Below the pieces are notes generated by a model. It did no database searches and was not told the DNA's origin. It was given only the letters and a program-made list of their open reading frames with translations. A stretch of 11,509 nt of DNA. Origin: Acidobacteriota bacterium. Lineage in GTDB: Bacteria; Acidobacteriota; Blastocatellia; Pyrinomonadales; Pyrinomonadaceae. This document shows positions 1-5,958 of the stretch, in pieces. The position numbers were made by a program, and so were the translations under genes. The first letter of the stretch is position 1. The number at the start of each line of letters is the position of its first letter. The stretch spans positions 1-11,509 of the forward strand of contig JACCRD010000171.1 in NCBI GenBank assembly GCA_013813755.1, in the 5' to 3' direction.

Positions 1-222
1 CTATTCTTCGGTAACCGCTTCTATGTCCTTTTGTCTCGCGCTTCTTCTCCAAGTTTTTTTGGTATTAAAACCTTTATCGGCACGCTGTTGACAATCCCAG
101 CAAATGCTCTGCGTTTCGTTAGACGGATTGACAAAAGTTACGTAATGATCCACTTCACGATCACATTCAACGCATCTCGTAACAGGTTTTGGCTCGGCAT
201 TATTAGTAATCATTTCAGTCAC
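1..222 (-). CDS. Small four-cysteine zinc-ribbon-like protein, unknown function
   Basis: A complete 73-aa protein. It has two CxxC knuckles (CVEC near residue 17 and CWDC near residue 41) about 20 residues apart, the layout of a small zinc ribbon that would bind one zinc ion through four cysteines. The C-terminal third is basic and then acidic, with no membrane segment or signal peptide, so it is probably cytoplasmic. I chose the GTG start at 222 because a purine-rich GAGGGGG (233-239 on the plus strand, complement) lies 10 nt upstream; an in-frame ATG at 213 is the alternative but would be 19 nt from it. A weak minus-strand promoter (TTGAAG near 281, TATAGA near 260, 15-nt spacer) is possible. 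I do not recognise a named family; nucleic-acid or protein binding is only a guess from the fold. Confidence 0.7.
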   Translation of the reverse strand: MTEMITNNAEPKPVTRCVECDREVDHYVTFVNPSNETQSICWDCQQRADKGFNTKKTWRRSARQKDIEAVTEE

Positions 223-327
223 TTTAAAGTTTCCCCCTCGAAAATCGAATTCTTTCTATATAAAAACTTTTGTCTCTTCAACAGTGTAGTTCGACTGCGC
301 TGGATTTTACAAAAGCGGAGACGCGGC

Positions 328-358
328 TTGATAAAAGTTTCGGCAAACCATTTATAAT
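328..358 (+). promoter_or_regulatory. Candidate promoter for the TonB-dependent receptor
   Basis: A perfect -10 hexamer TATAAT lies at 353-358 and TTGATA at 328-333, with a 19-nt spacer that is longer than ideal. A start of transcription near 365 would exclude the upstream ATG at 363 and leave a leader of about 49 nt before the ATG at 414. The -35 overlaps the right side of an imperfect inverted repeat (AAACTTTT at 264-271 with AAAAGTTT at 333-340; GTCTC at 272-276 with GAGAC at 318-322). Confidence 0.4.
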
Positions 359-413
359 ATAAATGCAAGACGTCTCTTACCACGTTTTGCTAATCGAAAA
401 AGTTAACAAACAG

Positions 414-2699
414 ATGAAAAAAATATTGTCCTTACTTTTAATATGCTTCTACTCGTTTCAAGTTTTTGCGCAAGACGCGAATCCACGCGCTTTGCGCGGA
501 AAAATTGTTGATGAGTTTAACTTGCCGATTGCCAAAGCAAACGTAAAAATTCTCTCAAACTTCAGTGAAACATTATGTCAAACGGAACAGGAAGGAAATT
601 TTTTGTGCGCGATAGATTTCAATGAAAGTTTTACGTTAATTATCGAAGCGGAAAACTTCGCCGTTTTGCGCCGGAAATTTGAATCGACAGCGGATTTTTC
701 GCAAGCGGGTGTTTATAAACTTTTGCCCGAATCGGTGCGCGAAGAAGTAGTGGTGACGGCAAACCGCACGGAAACGCGGCTCGGCGAAACTCCGGCGAGC
801 GTGGTGACGCTTTCTGAAACGGAAATAGAGACAACCGCCGCGCCGACAATTGATGACGCGCTCCGGCAGACGGCGGGATTTTCGCTGTTTCGGCGGACGG
901 GGAGCCGCAACGCGAATCCGACGGCGCAGGGCGTTTCTCTGCGCGGCGTCGGGGCGAGCGGGGCGAGCCGCAGTTTAGTTTTGTTTGACGGCGTTCCCCT
1001 GAACGATCCGTTCGGCGGCTGGGTGCAGTGGAATCGTGTTGCGCCGATTGCGGTTGAGCGCGTTGAAATTTTGCGCGGCGGCGCGTCGAGTCTTTACGGC
1101 AATAATTCTTTGAGCGGAACAATCAATATTTTACCGAAGAGGGCGCGTGAAAAATATGCGTTTTCAGCGGAAGTTTTCGGCGGGACGCAGCGGAGTTTTT
1201 CAGGTTCGACTTTTTTTGGTTTTAAGCGAAATGATTGGAGCGCGGATTTTGTCGCGTCGAGTTTTCAAACAAAAGGTTATATTTTGATTGACGAAAGTGT
1301 ACGCGGAATAATTGACAGTTTTGCCGGTTCGAGAAATTCAAATTTTTCAGTTCGCGTCGGAAAAAATTTTGGTGAAAAAGCGAGCGTCTTTTTCAAACCG
1401 TCCTTTTTTGGCGAATCGAGAACTAACGGAACGCCGGCGCAGATTAATCGAACACACATTCGGCAATTTATTCTCGGCGGAGATTTGGGAGTTCAAGGTT
1501 CAAGGTTTAAGGTTCAAGGTTTAAGATTTGATTGGAGAGTTTATGGCGGAACACAGGTTTATGACCAGACATTTTCCGCAGTCAGCGCGGATCGAAATAG
1601 CGAAACTTTGAATCGTCTGCAGCGCGTTCCGGCGCAAAACATCGGTTTTTCCGGTCAGTTTTCCGGCGTTATCGGAGAAAAGCAAACAATTGTCATCGGA
1701 CTTGAAGCAAGAGAAGTGCGCGGCGCGAGCGACGAAATCGGATTTTTTAATAATCGCGCAACTTCCTCAAGCGGTGCAGGCGGACGCGAGCGAACCTTTG
1801 GTGTTTTTGTGCAGGATTTTGTGCGAATCGGTTCAAAGCTTATTTTGACAGGCAACGCGCGTTTCGATTCATGGAGAAATTTCGCGGCGTTAAATTCGAC
1901 GCGGACGCTTGCCAACAATCAAACAATTACTACAAATTTTGCGGATCGGCGCGAAACGGCGTTTAGTCCGCAAGTTTCAATGCTTCTTCAAGCGACAAAA
2001 AATTTATCCTTTTTCGCCGTTGCTTCAAAAAGCTTTCGTGCTCCGACTTTGAACGAACTCTACAGAGGCTTTCGTGTCGGCAATATTGTTACGCTTTCAA
2101 ACGAAAACTTACGGGCGGAAAAAGCAAACAACTTTGAGGCAGGCGCGAGTTTTGCAAAAGATAAAATTTATATTCGCGGAAACATTTTTTGGACGGAAAT
2201 TTCGCAGCCGATTGCCAATGTAACTTTGTCGGCAACGCCTAATTTGATTACGCGCCAGCGGCAAAATGGCGGTACGACAAAAGCGCGAGGTTTAGAAGTT
2301 GAGGCGGAAACGAAGGTTGGGAATTTTAATTTCTCCGCCGGTTATTTGCTGGTGGATTCACGCGTTACCGAATTTTCCGCCAATAAAAGCCTGGAAAATT
2401 TGTTTGTGCCGCAGGTGGCGCGTCATCAGATGACTTTTCAGACAAGATACGCAAAACGCGCTTGGAGTTTCGCGCTTCAGGGACGCGCTTCCTCCGCGCA
2501 GTTTGACGATGATTTAAATTTGTTTCGGCTTGAACCTTATTTTCAGCTTGACGGATTCGCGGCAAAGAAATTTAAGGGAAATTGGCAGATTTTTGTCGGC
2601 GTGGAAAACGTTTTTAACTCCAGTTATTCAGTTGGTAGAACTCCGATTAGAACAGTTAGTTCACCTCTGAATTTGCGCGTTGGCGTCCGTTGGAACTGA
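414..2699 (+). CDS. TonB-dependent outer-membrane receptor with carboxypeptidase-regulatory-like N-domain
   Basis: A 761-aa outer-membrane transporter, expected to import a scarce ligand (siderophore, cobalamin or other nutrient) using energy from TonB-ExbBD; the ligand cannot be read from sequence. Residues 1-19 form a signal peptide (MKKILSLLLICFYSFQVFA, cleavage before Q20). Residues ~27-105 resemble a carboxypeptidase regulatory-like beta-sandwich. EEVVVTA at 110-116 is TonB-box-like. The plug spans ~118-240 with the typical GVSLRGVG, LFDGVPLNDPFGGWVQW and VERVEILRGGASSLYG motifs. A long beta-barrel follows, containing SKSFRAPTLNELYRGF, and ends in LRVGVRWN. An in-frame ATG at 363 exists, but it would add 17 residues in front of a perfect signal peptide and lies upstream of the likely transcript start; the ribosome site at 414 is weak. 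No other TonB-system gene is nearby. An unusual 7-bp tandem repeat lies inside the barrel (listed separately). Confidence 0.95.
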   Translation: MKKILSLLLICFYSFQVFAQDANPRALRGKIVDEFNLPIAKANVKILSNFSETLCQTEQEGNFLCAIDFNESFTLIIEAENFAVLRRKFESTADFSQAGVYKLLPESVREEVVVTANRTETRLGETPASVVTLSETEIETTAAPTIDDALRQTAGFSLFRRTGSRNANPTAQGVSLRGVGASGASRSLVLFDGVPLNDPFGGWVQWNRVAPIAVERVEILRGGASSLYGNNSLSGTINILPKRAREKYAFSAEVFGGTQRSFSGSTFFGFKRNDWSADFVASSFQTKGYILIDESVRGIIDSFAGSRNSNFSVRVGKNFGEKASVFFKPSFFGESRTNGTPAQINRTHIRQFILGGDLGVQGSRFKVQGLRFDWRVYGGTQVYDQTFSAVSADRNSETLNRLQRVPAQNIGFSGQFSGVIGEKQTIVIGLEAREVRGASDEIGFFNNRATSSSGAGGRERTFGVFVQDFVRIGSKLILTGNARFDSWRNFAALNSTRTLANNQTITTNFADRRETAFSPQVSMLLQATKNLSFFAVASKSFRAPTLNELYRGFRVGNIVTLSNENLRAEKANNFEAGASFAKDKIYIRGNIFWTEISQPIANVTLSATPNLITRQRQNGGTTKARGLEVEAETKVGNFNFSAGYLLVDSRVTEFSANKSLENLFVPQVARHQMTFQTRYAKRAWSFALQGRASSAQFDDDLNLFRLEPYFQLDGFAAKKFKGNWQIFVGVENVFNSSYSVGRTPIRTVSSPLNLRVGVRWN
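1491..1525 (+). repeat. Five tandem 7-bp units inside the TonB-dependent receptor
   Basis: Five contiguous units: GTTCAAG, GTTCAAG, GTTTAAG, GTTCAAG, GTTTAAG. They are read in frame from residue 360 of the receptor as VQGSRFKVQGLRF. Because 7 is not a multiple of 3, gain or loss of one unit would shift the frame, while three units (21 bp) would be neutral. The C/T variation between units shows the array is not freshly amplified. Confidence 0.9.
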
Positions 2700-2711
2700 T
2701 ATGAATTCAAA

Positions 2712-2758
2712 TTAAAAAGTGAATGACAAAACCGGATGTTTTATCATTCACTTTTTAA
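2712..2758. terminator. Bidirectional hairpin terminator between convergent receptor and ferredoxin genes
   Basis: Arms of 20 nt (2712-2731 and 2739-2758) pair with a single mismatch around a 7-nt loop. The stem is AT-rich with an A-run at the outer left and a T-run at the outer right, so either strand gives a stem ending in U residues. It lies 13 nt after the receptor stop and 20 nt after the ferredoxin stop on the other strand, so it probably serves both genes. Confidence 0.75.
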
Positions 2759-2777
2759 GAATATTTGTATAAAAAAA

Positions 2778-3074
2778 TTATTCCGGCGGACCCGAACAGC
2801 CCTCGCCGTGGAGGGCGGGAATTTTTGTGCTGATAATCGGGTAATTTTCTGCCGTCGCGTTTATCTCAAGCCAATTCATATATTCTTCGGGAATCGACAT
2901 ATCGGAAAAAATCGCTTCAACCGGACATTCCGGCAGGCAGGCGTCGCAGTCAATACACGCGTCGGGATTGATAAGAAGTCTATCGGGCAGTTCGTGAAAC
3001 GCCTCGACGGGGCAAACCGCCGCGCAATCGGTATATTTGCATTCGATGCACGGTTCAGCCACGATATATGTCAT
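2778..3074 (-). CDS. fdxA: Seven-iron ferredoxin ([3Fe-4S][4Fe-4S]), Azotobacter FdI type
   Basis: A 98-aa soluble electron carrier, close to the family's usual length of about 106. Cysteines are at 9, 12, 17, 21, 40, 43, 46 and 50. By analogy with Azotobacter vinelandii FdI, C9, C17 and C50 would hold the [3Fe-4S] cluster and C21, C40, C43 and C46 the [4Fe-4S] cluster; C12 matches the free Cys11 of FdI. FdI's other free cysteine (Cys24) is replaced by Ala25 here. The family signatures CKYTDC and CIDCDACLPECPVEAIF and the C-terminal extension after residue 55 are present. The ATG start is backed by AAGGAGA 10 nt upstream (3085-3091, complement). It is divergent from glpX and convergent with the receptor, so it is probably its own transcription unit. 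Its redox partner cannot be told from this window. Confidence 0.92.
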   Translation of the reverse strand: MTYIVAEPCIECKYTDCAAVCPVEAFHELPDRLLINPDACIDCDACLPECPVEAIFSDMSIPEEYMNWLEINATAENYPIISTKIPALHGEGCSGPPE

Positions 3075-3137
3075 CTCTAAAAAATCTCCTTGTTCACGTT
3101 CTAAAACTCAAACTAAAAACCTAATATTGAAAGCATA

Positions 3138-3170
3138 ACTTGTCAAATCGGGTTAGACAAGTGATAGAAT
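3138..3170. promoter_or_regulatory. Inverted repeat over divergent ferredoxin and glpX promoters
   Basis: ACTTGTC (3138-3144) and GACAAGT (3156-3162) form a perfect 7-bp inverted repeat with an 11-nt centre, a spacing of about two helical turns between outer edges that suits a dimeric regulator. On the plus strand TTGTCA (3140-3145) and TAGAAT (3165-3170) could be a -35/-10 pair for glpX with a 19-nt spacer. On the minus strand TTGACA (3146-3141) with TAGGTT 17 nt further on could serve the ferredoxin. The repeat is seen directly; its role as an operator is inference. Confidence 0.45.
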
Positions 3171-3220
3171 GCCTGAACATTTAAAACTTCGTATTGCGAA
3201 ACAAATAAAGGGAAAAGCAG

Positions 3221-4264
3221 ATGAAAAATTTGAAGGCGGAGCGCGAATTGTCACTGGATTTTTTGCGCGTGTGCGAAGCGGCGGCGATTGAATCGGCAAA
3301 AACGATGGGGCAGGGCGACCGTAAATATTCCGATCACGTCGCGGTTGAAGCAATGCGCGAAGTGATGGATACAGTTCCGATGCGCGGGCGAATTGTCATT
3401 GGTGAAGGCGAACGCGACGAAGCGCCGATGTTGTATATCGGCGAAGAAGTCGGCGGCGGTGGTTACAGCGATGAGGTTCGAGAATCGTTTCCCGAAATCG
3501 ACATCGCCGTTGACCCGCTCGAAGGCACAAATCTGTGCGCGGTCGGAGCAAATAACGCGATTGCCGTTTTAGCGGCGGCGGAACGCGGCGGTTTGCTCAA
3601 CGCGCCCGATATTTATATGGACAAAATCGTCGTCGGACCGAGCTGTCGAGGGGCGGTTGATATTGACGCATCCGTGAAGGATAACCTAAAAAATATCGCC
3701 CGGCGTTTGGGGCGCGACGTCGACGATTTGACCGTGATCTGTCTTGACCGCTCGCGTCATAAACAAATTATCGATGAAGTCCGAGCGGCGGGCGCGAGAA
3801 TCCGTTTGATTAGCGACGGTGATCTTTCGGCGGGAATTGCGGCAGCGGTTGCTGGAACAAATATCCACGCGCTGATGGGCATCGGCGGCGCGCCCGAAGG
3901 CGTGATTACAGCGGCGGCAATGAAATGCCTGAACGGTGAAATACAGGCAAAACTCGTTTTTGACCCGGAACGGCTCGGCGTCGACAAATCCAAAGTTCCG
4001 CCGGCAGGCGTCGTCATCAAGCGGCTCAAAAAAATGGGCATCGAAAATCTTGATAAAGTTTATGACACGAATGATTTAGCGCCGGGCAGAAAAATTATTT
4101 TTGCGGCAACGGGCGTGACCGACGGCTCACTTTTGCGCGGTGTCCGATTTTTCGGCGCGGGCAAGCGCACGCATTCGGTTGTGATGACGACCGAACCGAA
4201 GAGCATCCGGTTTGTTGATACAGTTCACGTCGAGGGCGGACCCGACGTGGTGATTCGATTTTAA
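3221..4264 (+). CDS. glpX: Class II fructose-1,6-bisphosphatase GlpX
   Basis: A 347-aa cytosolic metal-dependent phosphatase converting fructose 1,6-bisphosphate to fructose 6-phosphate, the committed gluconeogenic step (E. coli GlpX is 336 aa). Active-site residues line up with E. coli GlpX: D38 in KYSDHVAVEAM (E. coli D33), E62 in VIGEGERDEAPML (E57), D98 and E101 in DPLEGT (D85, E88), and E226 in GIGGAPEGVITAA (E213). The two longer offsets reflect a short insertion between residues 62 and 98, around VGGGGYSDEVRESF. Some members of this family also cleave sedoheptulose 1,7-bisphosphate; sequence does not settle that. The ATG follows a modest AAAGGGA site. The gene is divergent from the ferredoxin and is followed after 41 nt by a DUF2085 gene without a visible terminator, so the two may share a transcript. 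Confidence 0.96.
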   Translation: MKNLKAERELSLDFLRVCEAAAIESAKTMGQGDRKYSDHVAVEAMREVMDTVPMRGRIVIGEGERDEAPMLYIGEEVGGGGYSDEVRESFPEIDIAVDPLEGTNLCAVGANNAIAVLAAAERGGLLNAPDIYMDKIVVGPSCRGAVDIDASVKDNLKNIARRLGRDVDDLTVICLDRSRHKQIIDEVRAAGARIRLISDGDLSAGIAAAVAGTNIHALMGIGGAPEGVITAAAMKCLNGEIQAKLVFDPERLGVDKSKVPPAGVVIKRLKKMGIENLDKVYDTNDLAPGRKIIFAATGVTDGSLLRGVRFFGAGKRTHSVVMTTEPKSIRFVDTVHVEGGPDVVIRF

Positions 4265-4305
4265 GCGTTTTCGGCGCGTATTTTTTGCATCGCAGTTAAA
4301 TCCAA

Positions 4306-4848
4306 ATGCTAATTTCAAATGAAAATTATGTTTCACAAACAGCAAGCGGAAAAATTCGTCGGCAAGCGATTTTCGTCTGGAGCATTTCACTGTTGATCGC
4401 GGCAATTTGGGTTTTTCTGATTGTTTTCGCGCCTTTTAGCGAGGCGAATAATCTGCCGGGCATTTCAAATTATCTCTATAATTTTTTTGGTTTTTTGTGT
4501 CATCAGGATCCGGCGCGCTCGTTTCATCTTGCAAACGAAGCTTTTGCCGTTTGTTCCAGATGCTTCGGCGTTTACTCCGGGTTATTGTCCGGTTTCGTTT
4601 TATACCCTTTTTTGCGCCCCTTTGAAGAAACAAATCCGCTTCCCCGCTTGTGGCTTTTTTTGGCTTTAATTCCGATGGCAATTGATTGGTCGCTCGGGTT
4701 TTTCGAAATTTGGGAAAACACGCATTTTTCGCGTTTTCTGACCGGTTTAATTGTCGGAACGGCTTGCGCGGTTTTTATCATACCTGCGTTAGTTGAAATA
4801 GTTCAGCTCTTATCAAACAGAAAAACAGAAAAAAAGGTAGCGGGCTGA
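4306..4848 (+). CDS. DUF2085 family integral membrane protein
   Basis: A 180-aa inner-membrane protein of unknown function. Hydrophobic segments lie at about residues 22-43, 88-104, 114-133 and 143-168. The DUF2085 signature is clear: FLCHQDPARSF (C65, H66, Q67, R71) followed by CSRCFGVYSG (C83, R85, C86, G88, Y90), plus AIDW at 125-128 and RFLTG at 143-147. The conserved Cys/His set suggests metal or redox binding at the membrane, but no activity is established for the family. The ATG at 4306 has no good ribosome-binding site, but no better start is in frame. It sits 41 nt after glpX on the same strand, possibly co-transcribed. A weak hairpin (AAAAGGT 4832-4838 with ACCTTTT 4851-4857) overlaps its end and could act as a poor terminator. 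Confidence 0.88.
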   Translation: MLISNENYVSQTASGKIRRQAIFVWSISLLIAAIWVFLIVFAPFSEANNLPGISNYLYNFFGFLCHQDPARSFHLANEAFAVCSRCFGVYSGLLSGFVLYPFLRPFEETNPLPRLWLFLALIPMAIDWSLGFFEIWENTHFSRFLTGLIVGTACAVFIIPALVEIVQLLSNRKTEKKVAG

Positions 4849-5050
4849 AAACCTTTTCACGTGTAAGTTTAATTATTTTCCTGCCAAATTTTTTATTTAT
4901 AGAATGTCGGGTGCGGTGGTGCGACTCATATCTATGCTGCCAAAAATTCCAACGCCATTTAAGACTCAACGAATTAGCGATTTGGTGGAAGCCGAGCGTA
5001 ACGCTTAACAATAATTGAGAATAGTAAAACAGGAATGAAATTGGCTTCAT
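4778..5050 (-). CDS. Doubtful 90-codon ORF with a textbook ribosome-binding site
   Basis: The ATG at 5050 is preceded, 6 nt away, by AAGGAGGTG (5055-5063, complement), the full complement of the 16S rRNA tail, which is the best site in the window. The first ~26 residues are hydrophobic and plausible as a leader or membrane segment (FLFYYSQLLLSVTLGF). The rest is rich in Arg, His, Trp and Lys and looks less like a normal protein, and the last 71 nt run antisense to the DUF2085 gene. It may be a short membrane peptide, a decayed gene, or a chance ORF behind a real translation signal. I do not recognise it. Confidence 0.25.
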   Translation of the reverse strand: MKPISFLFYYSQLLLSVTLGFHQIANSLSLKWRWNFWQHRYESHHRTRHSINKKFGRKIIKLTREKVFSPLPFFLFFCLIRAELFQLTQV

Positions 5051-5118
5051 AAAACACCTCCTTAATCGATAAACGTTCGAAACATTTGATCTAGTTAAAT
5101 GATGTCTTGAACGGCTAA

Positions 5119-5164
5119 AAAAGTTAATAAGGATGAACTAATCTTTCGATAGTTCATCCTTATT
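5119..5164 (-). terminator. Terminator-like hairpin with T-run on the minus strand
   Basis: AATAAGGATGAACTA (5126-5140) pairs perfectly over 15 bp with 5150-5164 around a 9-nt loop. On the minus strand the stem is followed by AACTTTTTTAG, giving a run of six U. On the plus strand it is followed by CCCCCTT, so termination is likely only on the minus strand. The stem is low in GC (5 of 15 pairs), which would make it a moderate terminator or an attenuator. Confidence 0.5.
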
Positions 5165-5191
5165 CCCCCTTGTTCAGCGTAAAAACGCTAC

Positions 5192-5300
5192 CTAATGAAT
5201 CTTAATAATGCTTGCGCATTAACTAAGTGCAGAATAATGAGGTAATGCACCTTTTTTCAATAGTGCAAAATGAGGTGTGGCACTTATCTTGATTCATTAG
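5192..5300. other. Predicted three-way-junction structured element
   Basis: Three helices nest cleanly. P1: CTAATGAATC (5192-5201) with GATTCATTAG (5291-5300), 10 bp. P2: TAATGC (5206-5211) with GCATTA (5216-5221), 6 bp closing the loop TTGC. P3: TAAGTGC (5224-5230) with GCACTTA (5280-5286), 7 bp. Joining strands are 4, 2 and 4 nt. Inside P3, two pairings exclude each other: TGCAC (5246-5250) with GTGCA (5263-5267), or CACCT (5248-5252) with AGGTG (5273-5277). AATGAGGT occurs twice (5236-5243, 5269-5276). Perfect inverted repeats allow the fold on either strand, so this could be a structured RNA or a small palindromic repeat element. No flanking target duplication is seen. Confidence 0.5.
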
Positions 5301-5332
5301 CTTGATTATTAATTTAGCTCAAGAAAAAACTT

Positions 5333-5362
5333 TTGTATGTCTGCTACCGGACAGAATAAAAT
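5333..5362 (+). promoter_or_regulatory. Candidate promoter for the receiver-domain gene
   Basis: TTGTAT (5333-5338) and TAAAAT (5357-5362) are separated by 18 nt. Transcription from near 5369 would give a leader of about 135 nt that includes the hairpin at 5419-5449. The spacer contains TGTC and GACA (5338-5341, 5350-5353) as short inverted arms. Confidence 0.4.
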
Positions 5363-5418
5363 AATTTTTCATGTTAATTTTATTTATCGTTGATTTTTCA
5401 TTTGGGTTAAAACCATGG

Positions 5419-5449
5419 GCGGGCTTTTTATCGAATATAAAAAGCCCGC
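5419..5449 (+). other. 13-bp perfect hairpin in the leader of the receiver gene
   Basis: GCGGGCTTTTTAT (5419-5431) pairs perfectly with 5437-5449 around the loop CGAAT. The GC-rich part is at the base and the T-run is inside the stem, the reverse of a normal terminator, and only AATTTTCCC follows. It ends 54 nt before the receiver start. It may protect or regulate the mRNA, or bind a protein as DNA. Confidence 0.55.
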
Positions 5450-5503
5450 AATTTTCCCTACCTTTCACCTCTGAAATTAGAAGTTTTTTGCAAGGTAAAA
5501 ATT

Positions 5504-5941
5504 ATGCTCTCTTCAAACCCACGTATTCTTTACGTAGATGATAAAGACTGTTATCAAATGATTGATTTGATGCTTAGTTTGGCAGCGCCCGGCTATGAAT
5601 TTGTCGGAGTGACGAGTGCCGAAAAAGCAATACACATAATGGCAAAGGAAAAGTTCGATCTTTATGTTCTTGAATACCAGATAGCGGGGACATCAGGAAT
5701 CGAGCTGTGCCGCCACATTCGTCGATCCGACTCGAAAACGCCGATTCTGTTTTTTACCGGAATGGCGCGCGTCGCAGACCGAAAGGTCGCAAAAGCGGCG
5801 GGCGCCACTGAATATTTTGTCAAGCCGAACGACCTTGAGCAGATAGTAGAAACGATTGCGCGGCTTTTGAATAAAGTAAATAAAGGCTCATCAATTCCTG
5901 AAACAAAATCTCATTTAGAATTAAAGCTTCAAGCCGCATAA
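5504..5941 (+). CDS. Stand-alone receiver-domain protein with Glu in place of the phospho-acceptor Asp
   Basis: A 145-aa cytosolic protein consisting of one CheY-like receiver domain (residues ~7-124) and a short polar tail, with no output domain. The acidic pair D12-D13 (ILYVDDKD), T85 (LFFTGMA) and K107 (YFVKPND) are in their usual places. The phospho-acceptor position, normally Asp in a motif such as LLDYRMPG, is E57 (VLEYQIAG; codon GAA at 5672-5674). In other receivers an Asp-to-Glu change often mimics the phosphorylated state, so this may be a constitutively active or kinase-independent receiver; that is inference. Start: AAGGT 7 nt upstream of ATG. It converges on the Crp/Fnr gene at 5959 with only 17 nt between stop codons and no hairpin, so the 3' ends may overlap as transcripts. 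No histidine kinase is present in the window. Confidence 0.9.
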   Translation: MLSSNPRILYVDDKDCYQMIDLMLSLAAPGYEFVGVTSAEKAIHIMAKEKFDLYVLEYQIAGTSGIELCRHIRRSDSKTPILFFTGMARVADRKVAKAAGATEYFVKPNDLEQIVETIARLLNKVNKGSSIPETKSHLELKLQAA

Positions 5942-5958
5942 ATTGTTATGTGCGGTCA

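Larger units (their letters stand above)
4849..5503. other. 655-nt region without a convincing gene, rich in hairpins
   Basis: No ORF here has clear coding character. Besides the items listed separately, it holds a 34-codon plus-strand ORF (4904-5008) without a ribosome-binding site, and a small perfect hairpin AGCGT-AAAA-ACGCT at 5176-5189. Read from the minus strand, the order is three-way-junction element, small hairpin, terminator-like hairpin with a T-run, 60-nt leader, strong Shine-Dalgarno, ORF: the order of a cis-acting RNA leader. No good minus-strand promoter was found. Confidence 0.6.

Noticed and set aside
363..413. 17-residue N-terminal extension of the TonB receptor from ATG 363
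   Set aside because: It would place polar residues before a perfect signal peptide, has no Shine-Dalgarno site, and starts upstream of the likely transcript start.
640..1122. 160-codon minus-strand ORF inside the TonB receptor
   Set aside because: It is antisense to the most conserved plug region; its Arg/Ser/Pro-rich composition is typical of a shadow frame, and it has no ribosome-binding site or recognisable motif.
4904..5008. 34-codon plus-strand ORF in the gene-free stretch
   Set aside because: There is no ribosome-binding site and no recognisable family; it lies antisense to the small minus-strand ORF, and length alone does not support it.
5192..5300. MITE or transposon remnant
   Set aside because: Terminal inverted repeats exist, but no matching direct repeats flank them and no transposase fragment is nearby; a structured RNA fits at least as well. 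A copy-number search could reverse this.
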